A stretch of DNA of 64,000 bases, from positions 62,001 through 126,000 of the forward strand of contig JAUFSD010000020.1 of the NCBI GenBank assembly GCA_033030425.1, given 5' to 3'. Position numbers and translations under genes: made by a program. The notes below the pieces were generated by a model. It was not told the origin of the DNA. It did no database searches and saw nothing but the letters and a program-made list of their open reading frames with translations. Of the stretch, positions 12,368-23,383 are shown one piece after another. The DNA is from Verpa conica. Its lineage: Eukaryota; Ascomycota; Pezizomycetes; Pezizales; Morchellaceae. Positions within the stretch are counted from its first letter, which is position 1, and each line of letters starts with the position of its first letter.

Positions 12368-12754
12368 CTAGGTGGTGTAGCATATAGCCCCGGAAGGTAA
12401 CCCAGTACTGATACAGCACCTGTTAAACAAGCTACTGTCCGTGCTAGTGGTAGTCATATTCATACACTATTCCGCATGATCAGTAACAGCTAAGTGGATA
12501 TACTGAAATGAAAAGAATACCTCGTATTTCGGCCCAGGGTAATAGTGGCCCGGGCTAGTGGTGTAACTCATGACACTACAGCACTTCTTGGTGTGTTCTT
12601 GATTAGCAACGTTGTCGGGAGCGCAGTAGCAGTTGATACCAGCGAGAGCACTAATCATTATTAGTAAAGTACTGCCGTGTACATCAGGAGAAGTTGGGGT
12701 GACTTACCTGCCAGCGACGAGAAGGGGCAATAGGACGGCAGTGAACGATACCAT
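12368..12754 (-). CDS. Cys-rich small secreted protein, three exons
   Basis: Model on the minus strand: exons 12708-12754, 12521-12650 and 12368-12466, 91 aa. Introns are 57 nt (GTAAGT...TTAG) and 54 nt (GTATTC...ATAG); phases agree. The first 19 residues are a signal peptide (MVSFTAVLLPLLVAGSALA). The mature protein has eight Cys arranged CxC, CC, C, CC, C, with a closing RCC...SGAIC block common in fungal small secreted proteins. This is not the hydrophobin order (C-CC-C-C-CC-C). Reading straight through the second intron gives a truncated product lacking the last four Cys, which is why I favour splicing. Likely extracellular, disulphide-stabilised; function unknown, an effector role is only a guess. 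Confidence 0.68.
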
Positions 12755-13892
12755 TTTGATAGATGTCTGTTGGAGTAATTTAGATTAATTGCGTTTTTGG
12801 AGATGTAAAAGGCGTGATGGATTGATCAACAGAAAGAATGAAAGGACAGTATATATAGCCTCTCAGAGTTCCTATATGAGTATATCACAAAAGCCTAACA
12901 TCCCATATAACCCTCGATTTACCTATAATGTAATATCGAATGAGCCATCTCGGAGGATGGACGTGAATTTACCGAGCTCAGACTACCTAAGATGCTATCC
13001 GGCAAGCCGGCAGAGTTTGAGATCGATTGTGGTACAATGACTCGCCAAGATCTCAGCTCTCCAAGGTGACACCGGCACTTCGACTGAGTGGGATATTCCT
13101 GCAGTATCCGGAATAAGAGGGAGTCCTCTTGGGCAGCTCCCGGCAGGCCGGAAGAAAGTACTGGTTCTGCATCCTTTTGTTTTGATTCATATTTTTATAA
13201 TGTTGACTCTCAATCCATAGGCGCCTTAGTGTGTACAACTACATGTAGCAAGATATCGATTTAACTAAAATTCATGATCCGTATAGAAAACGTATATTCA
13301 AAATCTTGTTAATTGTATTTTATTATTATTTCATTTAGTATATATCTTCCTATGACATCCTAGTGGTGAAGGTCCAGGTCAGCAAAGTGTTTATGCTAGC
13401 TGAGGGGGTTATAAAGTAATTAATTCTGGTTGCATACATGGCGACATAACCTAACGGTATGTGGCACAGTCTTATGGTTCGGCTGACAGACCCCTCAGAA
13501 GGTCCGGCGTTCGAACCTCTGGCGGGAGGAATACTGTTCAGCATATATGCATATCGGAGTAGGATAATGTCTGACTCAGGAACCTCTTTTTTGCCCATTT
13601 GAATAACAAGTCTTAATTTTACACCGGTAGTTTTATACCAGGCGGGGGGTGATTAACTGGCTTAATGATCCTCCTGTAGTGTAATTTGCGGACTTCACTT
13701 CGGGAGTGCCAGGTTTTTCCCCTCCGAAATCCTCCATTGTTACGGCCACTAATAGGCTGTAAGTCTCTTACCCCATCCGTGCAGCGTAGAAAAAATCATC
13801 TCCGAACCCTACAAGCACGAAAAAGCGTCTTCAGAGCGTACGATTAACTATAATAAGCGAAAATAAAAGAACAAGGCTTGTAAGGATTGCTT
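12755..13892. other. Intergenic, no gene recognised
   Basis: The first about 100 bases upstream of 12754 should hold the secreted-protein promoter. A short near-inverted pair with CCGGC(A)AG cores lies at 13000-13160. Nothing else supported. Confidence 0.35.
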
Positions 13893-14205
13893 TAGTCACG
13901 TACCCAGTCCCTACACGCGGCTTACTACGTCACCGTAGGGTCTGGAACAACAAGAGTTTGGGGGTATTAGAAGCTTCGGGGTCTTTCTAACCCCCGAAGG
14001 GATTTATGTTTGCGTGGTGGCTCCGTACAAACCTAAGTACCTAATACTCTCCAAAACTCTCCACGAAACCCCGAGCTGATAAAAATCTCCGAGAGCCATC
14101 AGAGAAGATGATATCCCCGAAACACGAATTAGGCAAGCCCGGGAGAGGTAGTACACAAGAACCTATCATAAAAATAGCGATTATATGTGGCTGGGCACGA
14201 GACTA
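13893..14205. mobile_element. Mutator-type MITE, copy A
   Basis: Left end TAGTCACGTACCCAGTCCC and right end complementary to TAGTCTCGTGCCCAGCC form terminal inverted repeats. The flanks are ggattgctt (13884-13892) and gtattgctt (14206-14214), a 9-bp target duplication with one mismatch. Nine-bp duplications with long inverted termini are typical of Mutator-like elements. The interior (313 bp in total) is non-coding and contains a secondary hairpin around a CCCCGAAG-type sequence. Same family as the element at 26601. Confidence 0.75.
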
Positions 14206-15270
14206 GTATTGCTTTCGTTCCCCTAAGTGAATAGTATTTCAAGTATCTACCCAGTATTTGTTGGATCACGTGGTCAGATCTAGATATGATTAGATTCTTT
14301 TTTGCTTTTCCTTGTTCTTGGCAGTCATTGTCATTATTTCATTATTTTAGAGTCCCTTAGATAGCTGTTCTTTTCGCTCGTACAGACAGCTTTTAGATAT
14401 TAATCACTATAATTATCAACTGGCAGGCTTCTAGCCACTACGTTGCCCGGCCCGGTGCTGCGACTCCCGGAACGATGCCGTGCTGCTCCTTGCTGTACTA
14501 TCTGTGCCGGTACTTGAAAACCCTCTTGGCGCCATGCGGTACCACCGTCGGTGTTGGGATGAGACACTCCTTGGTGCCGCCCCACCTCGTTAAGCCATCG
14601 GAGTTGCCGATAAGCACTATGGGGGGCGTCTTATTCAAGCCCGGAGGCGTAGGTATTACAGACATTGGCGAGAAAATACTATCTTCGCTGAGTAAACGAA
14701 TGAGAATACTGCTAGGGGTAACACACACCAGTACATTCGCTTCTTGTGCTTGGCGAGTTACACAGTATATATAGCATAGTCGATCATATACTGATTTTAG
14801 TTGTGTTTGAATAAACTAAAAGGCACAGAAAAACACAAAGTCCCATCCTAGTGATTGTCAAAGGCCCCCTTTAACCCGATACCCCGCGCTCAACCGGCAC
14901 TCCCGAGGTGAGTGAATTTTGGGGACCATGTTTCCAAACGATTGGAAGGTCTCAGGTGGTAATTAGTAGTCGGTAGGAGCTGTGAACACGAATTTGCAAT
15001 AGGAAACTAGCAATGGGTGGTGGATACTGGGAGCGCTTGGGTGGCTTGGGTGGCTGGTGGTTACCCGGCCTACCCCTTTGTGCTGACAGGCGACGTCAGC
15101 GTACCTCTCCTGCTTGCTACCCCCCCTATTGCTACCGACAAACACCTATCTACTGCCATATCGACTGGCTTTTGCTGCTTGTGAGTACCCCCCCATTTAG
15201 ACGTCATTTGCATGCTTTGCTGACCTCCATATCGACCCCCATATCGACCTCCCTGCTGGCCTCGATTCCC
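14206..15270. other. Intergenic, no gene recognised
   Basis: A GC-richer patch at 14410-14680 is open in both directions for about 75-100 codons but matches no family I know. The rest shows no signal. Confidence 0.35.
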
Positions 15271-15277
15271 TGTCTAT

Positions 15278-15375
15278 TTGGACCTCTTTTCGCCACCTAT
15301 TAGGACCTCCATTCGCCCCCTATTAGGACCTTCATTCGCCGTCTATTGGGACCTCCATTCGCCGCCTTTTCTGAC
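15278..15375. repeat. Short tandem repeat, about 24-25 bp unit x4
   Basis: Four adjacent degenerate copies of a unit resembling TTAGGACCTCCATTCGCC plus a CTAT end run into the larger minisatellite that follows. Confidence 0.7.
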
Positions 15376-15389
15376 CTCTCTCCGACACC

Positions 15390-16040
15390 GACTGACTGCC
15401 TGGACCTCGACCAGACAGCGACTCTCTGTCCCCCGTGCCCTGGCAGCGAACCTCTGCCTTTCTGGACCTCGACCGGAGATCGACTGTGTGCCTGCTTCGC
15501 CCCAGCAGCAGTCTCCCCAGGAACGAACCCCTGGAACAGAGACCCCCCCTGGACCTCGACCGGACAGCGACTGTCTGCTTGCCTGCTTGCCTGCTTGCCT
15601 TCCTGCTCTGACAGCGAACCTCTGACTACCTGGACCTCGACCAGACAGCGACTCTCTGTCACCCGTGCCCTGGGAGAGATCCTCTGCCTCTCTGGACCTC
15701 GGCCAGATATCGACCCTCTGTCTCTCGTGCCCTGGGAGAGAACCTCTACCTTTCTGGACCTCGACCGCCTGCTTGCTTCGCCCCAGCAGCAACCCCCCCC
15801 CTAGGAACGAACCTCTGCCTGCCTGGACCTCGACCGGACATCGACTGCGTGCCTGCTTCGCCCGAGCAGCAACCCCCCCTAGGAACGAACCCCTGCAGCA
15901 GAGACCCCCTCTGGACCTCGACCAGACAGCGACTCTCTGTCTCCCGTGCCCTGGCAGCGAACCTCTGCCTTTCTGGACCTTGACCGGACAGCGACTCCCT
16001 TTCTCGTGCCCTGGGAGAGAACCCCTGCCTGCAAGCACCC
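15390..16040. repeat. GC-rich minisatellite, 62-bp core unit
   Basis: The anchor TGGACCTCGACC (or one-base variants) recurs at 15401, 15463, 15550, 15631, 15693, 15755, 15824, 15912 and 15974, giving spacings of 62, 87, 81, 62, 62, 69, 88 and 62. The longer units carry an extra CGCCCCAGCAGCA-like or CTTGCCTG-type block. Long open frames exist on both strands (up to about 230 codons) only because the repeat lacks stops; I do not call a gene. Confidence 0.85.
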
Positions 16041-16136
16041 TTTATATCGATTAATAGAGTCCCTGCGCTGACCATACATATATAGATAGTGATTAGACAA
16101 CTTTCCCGCCTTGAGAGACAACACGTTCCTCCTCCA

Positions 16137-16265
16137 GCTTCTGCTCCCGTTCTCATTCTCGTTCTCGCTCCTGTTCTCGATTCCGATCCCGTTCTCGCTC
16201 CCGCTTCCGCTACCGTTCTCGCTCCCACTCCCACTCCCGATTCCACTCCAGTTCCAGTTCTCGCT
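16137..16265. repeat. CT-rich hexamer-like simple repeat
   Basis: A run of degenerate CTCGTT/CTCCCG-type hexamers follows the minisatellite; no gene is seen between it and 16836. Confidence 0.7.
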
Positions 16266-16835
16266 ATTGTTGTTTAGGTTGGTTCCCAGCTCTCTTTCGT
16301 CAGTTTCTTTTGTGTGCTCTATTTGCGTGTGTGATACTTGCGTGTGTGATATTGGGTTTAGCAACCCACCCCCGGTTCGCTTCACAGACGCAGCACTCCT
16401 AGGCCGCATCGACTCGTACATGTACGGTTGACAGGGAGTTTCTCTTCTTTCCGTGAAAGAAGAGAGCAGTGAAGCGTGGCAATTCGGCCCGCAGGTACGG
16501 CTTTGACTGAGTCTTTGACTAAGTCTCTGCCCTATTCTGCACCCTTGCCGTGGGGATAAAGCTTTCTCGGGAAACAAAGGTCCGCTCCTCTGGAGTTGAA
16601 ATTCGGCACCGCTGTGACTTGCTCATGCAACGCCCTCCTGGTAGAGATTATAAACACCCGTCTTGTTCGATCTGTGGACGTGATTACACCGTATACCCTC
16701 CTGCTAGAGGTTTTAAAAGCCCACGTATGATGGAATCATGCATCTGCTACCTGCTACCTGCTACCTGCTCTTTATTTAATCTTTTATCTTCTTAGCTTTA
16801 CCTTAAAAAATATAAACTGACGGGAGAGAAAAGAC

Positions 16836-17993
16836 ATGACTTCTAGTACCTATCCTGCCAGAGTTCTCCACCTAATTGAGAGTGGTGCTTTCACCCGTCA
16901 AAGTCTTCCTTACCCTATGCCTAGGAGAAGTTCTCTGGAGGCAGAAGTGGAGAAAATCTGGAGAGATTGGATGGCTACGAGGCAGAACCAAGTTGTTGCT
17001 ATATCACCTATTACCTACCTTAAACTCTATGACAGATTTCATGGGGGGGAGACAGGACTGCTAGCATCTATTGCAGAACATTCTGGTGCTATTAGAACTT
17101 TCTCTTACTATCCTTCTTCTCTTGGACCATTGGAGATTAGGGACTCCGAGGGAGTTGTTTTAGGGTACAGGTTTAAGATAGAGTCAGCTCTTCTTAATAC
17201 TTTGAGGGAATCAGATACTTTACTGCCTGATAGAACTCCTAGGAGAAGGGGTGGTGGAGGGGATCCTGAAGCTCGTGGAGTCTTTGATACTAGACATTAT
17301 GGTATCTGGGCTGATTACATGCATGTTATGAAGGAGACTAGAGAGTTGCATCAAGATCAGCCAGCTTCGAGTACTTGGTTAGCTCAGAATATGGGATTGT
17401 TTAAAGCTATGTCTCATGAACTGAGAATGAGGGATCCTGAGCAATATGTTAGGCTTACGGGAGCTGTTACTAAACAGATGCTGAAGTACAAGTCCAGATC
17501 AGGAGAGGTTTTGAAGCCTGTTGCTGGTGCGTGGCATGGAGTCTGTATTAATAGAGGACAGACAGGTGATGTTTCAGCTTCACATCAAGACTGGATGGAT
17601 CTACCTAGCAGCTATAATGCAGTTGCACCGTATGGTAATGGCTTTACAGGTGGGGATTTGATTCTTTGGCAGCTAAAAATGAGAGTTCAGGTATCAATTG
17701 GTGAAGGCTTTATGTTTATGGGTGCTATTATTGCTCATAAGGTGACTGAAATTACTTCTGGAGTTAGAAATAGTATTGACCTGTTTGCGCATAAGAGTAC
17801 TTTTGATGTTTTGGATAAAGCTAATGCTAGAGCTGGTATACCGAGAAGGGGAAAGAAGGAGAAGAAAAAAAGGAGAGAGAAAGATTTAAAACAGAGTAGG
17901 AAAGAGCATCAGGTGGTGAGAAAGGGATTGAGGGAAGATAAAAGAGAAAGGCAAAAGGGTTCGGATCAGGTGAAAGGAAAATGTCTTGGTTAA
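16836..17993 (+). CDS. 2-oxoglutarate/Fe(II) dioxygenase-like protein
   Basis: An uninterrupted 385-codon frame. The C-terminal half has the signature of the double-stranded beta-helix dioxygenase fold: His250-x-Asp252 (SHQDWMD), a GGDL turn, distal His301 (IIAHKV) and Arg311 (GVRNSIDLF), the usual iron-binding triad plus 2-oxoglutarate-binding Arg. The last 50 residues are highly basic (KKEKKKRREK), suggesting nuclear targeting or nucleic-acid contact. Similar dioxygenases occur in fungi, sometimes with transposons, and TET/JBP or AlkB-type base oxidation is one possible activity; prolyl hydroxylation is another. Codon use is AT-leaning like the neighbouring Helitron and unlike the GC-rich repeat just upstream. 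It converges on the Helitron Rep-helicase gene, about 920 bp away. Substrate is unknown. Confidence 0.65.
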   Translation: MTSSTYPARVLHLIESGAFTRQSLPYPMPRRSSLEAEVEKIWRDWMATRQNQVVAISPITYLKLYDRFHGGETGLLASIAEHSGAIRTFSYYPSSLGPLEIRDSEGVVLGYRFKIESALLNTLRESDTLLPDRTPRRRGGGGDPEARGVFDTRHYGIWADYMHVMKETRELHQDQPASSTWLAQNMGLFKAMSHELRMRDPEQYVRLTGAVTKQMLKYKSRSGEVLKPVAGAWHGVCINRGQTGDVSASHQDWMDLPSSYNAVAPYGNGFTGGDLILWQLKMRVQVSIGEGFMFMGAIIAHKVTEITSGVRNSIDLFAHKSTFDVLDKANARAGIPRRGKKEKKKRREKDLKQSRKEHQVVRKGLREDKRERQKGSDQVKGKCLG

Positions 17994-18226
17994 TTACTTT
18001 GTATTTCTTATTAGGGTTTTAGGAGACGGTACTAGAAAGAAGAGAGGATTCAAATTGATAGAAACACATTGTAAGGTAGAAGATAACTATTATATTTTCT
18101 TTTATTTGTACTAAAGTCAGCTATGTAAGAAAAGAGAAATGACAGGTAACAGGCTCATGTCTAAATTAAAGTGATACGGCTAACATATGATAGATACAAT
18201 AGTTATAAAGACAACAATTCCTTGAG

Positions 18227-18900
18227 ATGTTTATACTCCGATTAACTTTTGTCACTAATATAATACTACTACTAGTACAGCTACCTCTGCCAACACAGTT
18301 ACCTCCGCCAACACAGCTACTTCCACCTCCACTAACACAGCTACTTCTACCTCCACCGACACAGCTACGTCCACCTCCGCCAACACAGTTACCTCCACTG
18401 ACACAGCTACTTCCAACTCCGCCAACACAGCTACGTCCACCAACACAGCTACCTCTGCCAACTCAGCTACTTCCACCTCCGCCGACACAGCTACGTCCAC
18501 CAACACAGCTACCTCTGCCAACACAGATACCTCCGCCGATACAGTTACTTCCACTCCGCCGACACAGCTACATCCACCAACACAATCATCTCTTTGCCTA
18601 TACAGTTACTTCTGCCAATACAGCTACCTCCGCTAATAAAGCTTTCTTTACCCAAATAACTACCTCCACCAACTTAGCTACTTATCTGCTAATATAGCTA
18701 TCCCCGCCAAAACAGCTATAGTCACCAATACAGTTATTCCTGCCAACACAGCTACCACTACTAAAGTAACACCCTTGACTAGCATAGCTACAACCACTAT
18801 TATAGCCACAACCGCTATTATAGCTACTACTGCTATCAATGCTACTATAGCTACCACCATTACTACTACTGCCGCTTTCACTACTCTCGCTACAGTAAAG
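18227..18900. repeat. Thr/Ala/Ser-type minisatellite at the Helitron 3' side
   Basis: An 18-bp-based array resembling ACAGCTACCTCCGCCAAC, most regular at 18280-18560 and grading into CTATAGCCAC-type units up to about 18890. It starts right behind the stop of the Helitron helicase. One plus-strand frame reads as Thr/Ser/Ala repeats and another as Pro/Leu/Gln repeats; neither has a plausible gene context, so I treat it as non-coding. Confidence 0.7.
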
Positions 18901-18916
18901 ATGATGGATTTGATAG

Positions 18917-21900
18917 TTATGTTGCTACCAATGCTTCAAGACGCTTATACTCTTGAATAGCTTCTTGGTCAGCTTTAATAGCAACTGGGTTAAAGGAGCT
19001 AATAGCTATATCTTTCCACCGCTTGGCCCTACTAATTGCTGTATAAGCTTGACCAACGCTAAAAACTGTAGCATCTAATGTCAAACAGATTCTATTCAAT
19101 GACAAGCCTTGGGTTTTATGAATGGTGAGTGCAAAGGCATTCTGAATTGGTAGCTGAGTGCGTGAATATGCAATGCCATTGTGGTGGAAATAAATTGTGT
19201 GCAGCTGTACTTCTACCATCTAAAATCCGGTACGTATCAATCAGTCTAAAAGATATTAAAACTTTTAAAAATTGATTTAAAGTACTTACACGTATGCCTT
19301 CTATAGTAGGAAATGCTACTGTTGGCAACCCATTATCTTTCAACTCCACGATTATACCACAAGTACCATTTGATATTCCTAAAGCTATCATCATGTTGTT
19401 CAGAAACATGACTTTAGCCCCCGGTGTACAAACCACTTCAGCAGGGTAGTTAGTACCCATTTTGAAGGTACGAGAGTTTTGACTTCCTTCCAGCTGTCTA
19501 CCTTCTTCACGGTCAATTGCATATTGTATGTGCTTCTGACTGTCTGGTAAAGAATCAAGTAAAAGACTGTTGATACTTGTAGCAGTTTGACGGAGTGATA
19601 CTAGGTGCGTTGTAAGGTAGGTTTGATCCCGTGTCTGAAAGGTTTGGATTTTGTGATTAATAAGTTGTTGACTATGAGGACTAATATAACCAAAACGGAG
19701 ATCATTTAGAAGCTGAAAAAAAGCCAAGTCTTCATTCTGACGGATAGAGGTTTTCAGGAACAGAGGGCTAAAGAGTTTCCAGAGACTGGAGTGAAAGATT
19801 TTTAGACCCGTAACTGGTGGAAGCTGCAAGAGGTCGCCTAGACAGATAACATGGATATTGCCAAAAGGTTTAATATTGTTATGAAGACGGGCAAATAAAG
19901 AGGATACAAACTCAAAAAGGTCTGTGTTTACCATTGAAATTTCATCAATGACAATAACTCTAATTTTCTGCAAAGACTGAGTTTTTTCGGGTGACTGGAA
20001 AGCACTTGACTTGAAGCCACCACCGTCAGACCCACCTATATGCAGTGCAGAATGAATTGTTTGACCGTTGATATTGTTTGCAGCAATACCTGTAGGTGCA
20101 AGCAGAAGATATGGAAGTTGTTGAGTTGTAAACCATTGTTGGAGAGCACGCAACAGGTATGATTTCCCTGTACCAGCAGGACCAGTGATAAAAAGCTTAA
20201 CACTTGGGTTTATAGGGCGGGTTCCAGCAATAGCTTGGGTAATTCTGCTGTAGGCTTGGTACTGTTCAGGCTGGAGATCAAAAACAATAGCTTGATTGAG
20301 AGCGGGAGGAGGTAAATGTTGCAACTCTAAAAGCTGATTATTGATGATAGTTTTAACTGACTGGTTTGTTGTTGCTGTTATAGTGTCGATAAGCTCTAAA
20401 TATATATCTGACAGGTGAAGCTGTGTTTGTTGAACTTCTTGCTTGTACGTTGAAAGGAGATGTTGATAAAGTCTAGGATGTTTGTCTAATAGATGCTCTT
20501 TATAGGAATCGTATTGACCATATCCAGCAATCCCGTCATCTGATCTCCAAGAATCAATCTCGAGAAGCTTGCAAAAGAAAAAAGATTCTCCATCTGCAAG
20601 TCTTCGATAAGCAGTTCTGATCAATATTGGCTGTAAAAGTATTAGTATTAGACCAGAAATTAGTAGTTGTAAGAAAGGGTAACTTTTTGACGGGCATAAA
20701 CAAAGCTACCGGTATTATCCTTCCAGAATTTAGTTTTGCTTCTGCGTTGATGACGTTCAATTTTGTAGCAAGAATGGTATTTGAAGTAGGTTAATGCTTC
20801 AAAAGGATAGCAAGAAGGTCTTGCAAAGTACTTGTCAATAGCATCGGGATAGTAAGGTGAGTCTCCGTCTTCTTCTTGTTCTAATAGCCAAGCAGGTTTG
20901 ACTACTGAAATGCGTTCTGTTGGAGTGGATGTTGGAAGATAGATGCAACCGCTTGACATTTGAAAGATAGGAAAACTAAGAAGCAAAACCATGCATTCCA
21001 TGGAACCCATTCTACGTGACAGCAAATGAGACAAAGTATGATCGTTGCTTTGGATATTGACAAGTGATTTAGGTTCAGCTTTGGTGACGTACTTTGAAAT
21101 GTACTTTGCTAAACCACCTGAAGTGCAGTATTGTACGTTGCAATGAGCTTGCCAGAGGAGCAATAGCTGGGGTGAATAAGGAACAACATAACAGTCTGCT
21201 TCTGTCAATCTGCGGTAGGTATATCTGACTTCTCCATGTTTTTGATAGGTTACTGAAGAGAGTTCTGCAGGAAAGCCTTTACGGCAAGGACCAGCCATTG
21301 TGACATCTCTGCCACAAAGTCTAATATCACAACGGTGGATCTGGTGATCGAGTACCAGCTTATATAGCTCAGGTTCCAGTATAGCATCAGGAATATCAGC
21401 ACGGATAAAATTGATTTCAATCAGCTCCTGTTGAGTCCTCTCCGTCCATAAAAGTGAGTGAGTATGGATTGCACCTCTTAACTGGAATTCATGGCGCTCC
21501 ACCAACTCCCGCAACTGACCAAAACCAGAAACCTTATGGTCTCTAAAGTATGCTGTCTTTATCCAGTGCCATCTCTCATAATAGTACTGAACAGCATCCC
21601 ATGGACGGTTTGAGGGAAGAGTATCTTGATTGCCCGACTGGAAAAGAATCTGTTTATATTGAGGCCAACGTTCTGAAAAGGTTGTGGTAACAAACAGGGT
21701 AGGGATTCCGAAAGTCTGAAGCATGCAGCGGACTTTGGCTTCTGCATTAATAAAGAAAGAATCACCTGTGCGTATAAACTTGGGAACAGCTGTTGTCAAT
21801 TCTTCGTTGACTATTGACCATGGACCATACTGACTTGGCTGTAGAAGTTGGGTTACAGTATACCGTTGATCAGTTGAGCGTTGAGCTTGACCTTTAGTCA

Positions 21901-23307
21901 AGCGGATATTGTTCTGAAAGATACGAGAGGCTTCAATCTCCATATATGTCCAGGCTGGCCAATAGTAATCATCACGGAAGTGGGAAACAACTGAGTTAAG
22001 CTTCAGCTTTGCATCAGCAAGACGGGTGTTGTGGTAAGGTGTTCTGTCTTCTTTTGCTGGTAGAGTCCACTGACCATGACCCCAAGGATACAATACTGGA
22101 AACAGCAGGGGTTCTATTGCAGGATCTGAACGGGATAGTCCAATGGGATTATTAGGAGATGACTGATTTGGAAGAGAGCCAATAGGTAAACGGAAGTTAC
22201 GGTGGTCTTCATTTGCTGTGTTTGGTGGGTAGTTGAAAGGATTTAGAACAATATCTGGACGGTTCAATGGTCTTGATTCTTCTTGACTATTTAGAGAAGA
22301 GAGTGATGCCGTTGGGAGAGAATGGAGTTGAAGTTCAGTTCTGACATCATAACGGAGAAACAATGGATTGTTTTGGAGAAGCCAATTGCGGCAAAGCTCA
22401 AGCTGGTGAGTATCATGTCCTCCGTCAAACAAATTTCTAGAGCTCTCTAGAAAAGCTCCAATACAGCCACTAAAAAGTGCAATAGCACGGGGATTTTTAG
22501 ACAAGCTCATTTTGCCTGCAATACACTATTAGTGAGGTTTACAGAAGGATAGTAAGTAAAAGAATTACCTGTTACTGTTCTGTAGGTTGAATATGGGTTT
22601 ATATGCTCTGAATGACTGACAGTTCTACCTAAGTTTGTTTGTAGAGAAATTGGACTAAGAAAGACACGAGACCGTTGAGCCAATACTAATAAGACTTCAG
22701 GCCATGGACCAGCTGATAGAGCTTCTTTAGGCTTAGTTTTGCAATGAACACAAACAGCAATCTGAATGCTGTCACCTTTTAACCTCTCCATAGTAGGAAC
22801 ACCAAAGACTTCAGTCAATGAGTACAATTGACTGGCGTTCTTAGTGATCCAGTGTATATGACGTGGAAGCAGTAGGATTGAACAGAAAGAGCATGGTGTA
22901 CTAGGAAAAGCTTTATCGTATGTTGATCTAAAAAGTTGAAGAACTTTTTTAAAAGCCGGGCTAGGAGAATATACAGCATTCTGAGGAGCTGATTGAGGTG
23001 GAATAGAAGACGGTAAAGAGAGATGATATACTTCTGCTGGAACTAACTGTGATGGGTTTGGGTGGACTATTCCTCGGGAGCTTTGATTGTTATGCTGAAT
23101 AAAGGAATAGGTGGTGAATAAAGCTCTGGTATCTTCAGTTTCAATATTAGAGTCAACTGGAATAAGGTGATGGTTTTGTATGTTGCCGTTTGCACTGGAT
23201 CTGTTTCTGTTTATATGATTTGCATCTGACTGTGGAATATAGGAACGGAATCGATAAGACATTATTAACCCTGAATACCACAAAACATTCCCCTGATTAG
23301 CTATCAA
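18917..23307 (-). CDS. Helitron Rep-helicase, intact, four exons
   Basis: Model: exons 22569-23307, 20684-22515, 19290-20630 and 18917-19219, 1404 aa (1389 aa if the ATG at 23262 is used). Introns are 53, 53 and 70 nt; all phases agree. Order of parts: an N-terminal Cys-containing region (PCSFC...CVHC) as in fungal Helitrons; the Helitron_like_N Rep domain with the HUH motif (IHTHSLLW, about 597) and both catalytic Tyr (YISKY, about 718-722); then a PIF1-type SF1B helicase with Walker A GPAGTGKS (about 1007), Walker B DEIS (about 1086), the GDLLQLPPV motif and, after the last intron, TIHKTQG and GQAYTAISRAK. Rep nicks and transfers single-stranded DNA; the helicase unwinds it. No stop or frameshift is seen once introns are removed, so the element may be active or recently so. 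Confidence 0.85.
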
Positions 23308-23383
23308 CGAATACCAATAATTTCCACCGGAAAGTAAAAAGAAACCCCAAAATATAAAACTAAATACAATGTCTGTCCCTATT

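Noticed and set aside
12467..12520. Reading the secreted-protein gene straight through its second intron to the stop at 12467.
   Set aside because: It removes half of the Cys residues, while the intron has good signals and restores a known Cys pattern.
13430..13530. tRNA-like segment with GTTCGAAC and a possible D-arm (ACAT...ATGT).
   Set aside because: Acceptor and anticodon stems cannot be paired on either strand; at best a degraded tRNA-like remnant.
14400..14774. Overlapping plus and minus frames in a GC-richer patch.
   Set aside because: Open in several frames at once and no family resemblance.
15300..16577. Long open frames (120-232 codons) on both strands.
   Set aside because: They follow the 62-bp repeat and CT-rich tract, which lack stops by composition; no start context, introns or domain.
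18227..18697. 156-codon Pro/Leu/Gln-rich plus frame.
   Set aside because: Produced by the 18-bp minisatellite; a second frame is equally open and there is no gene context.
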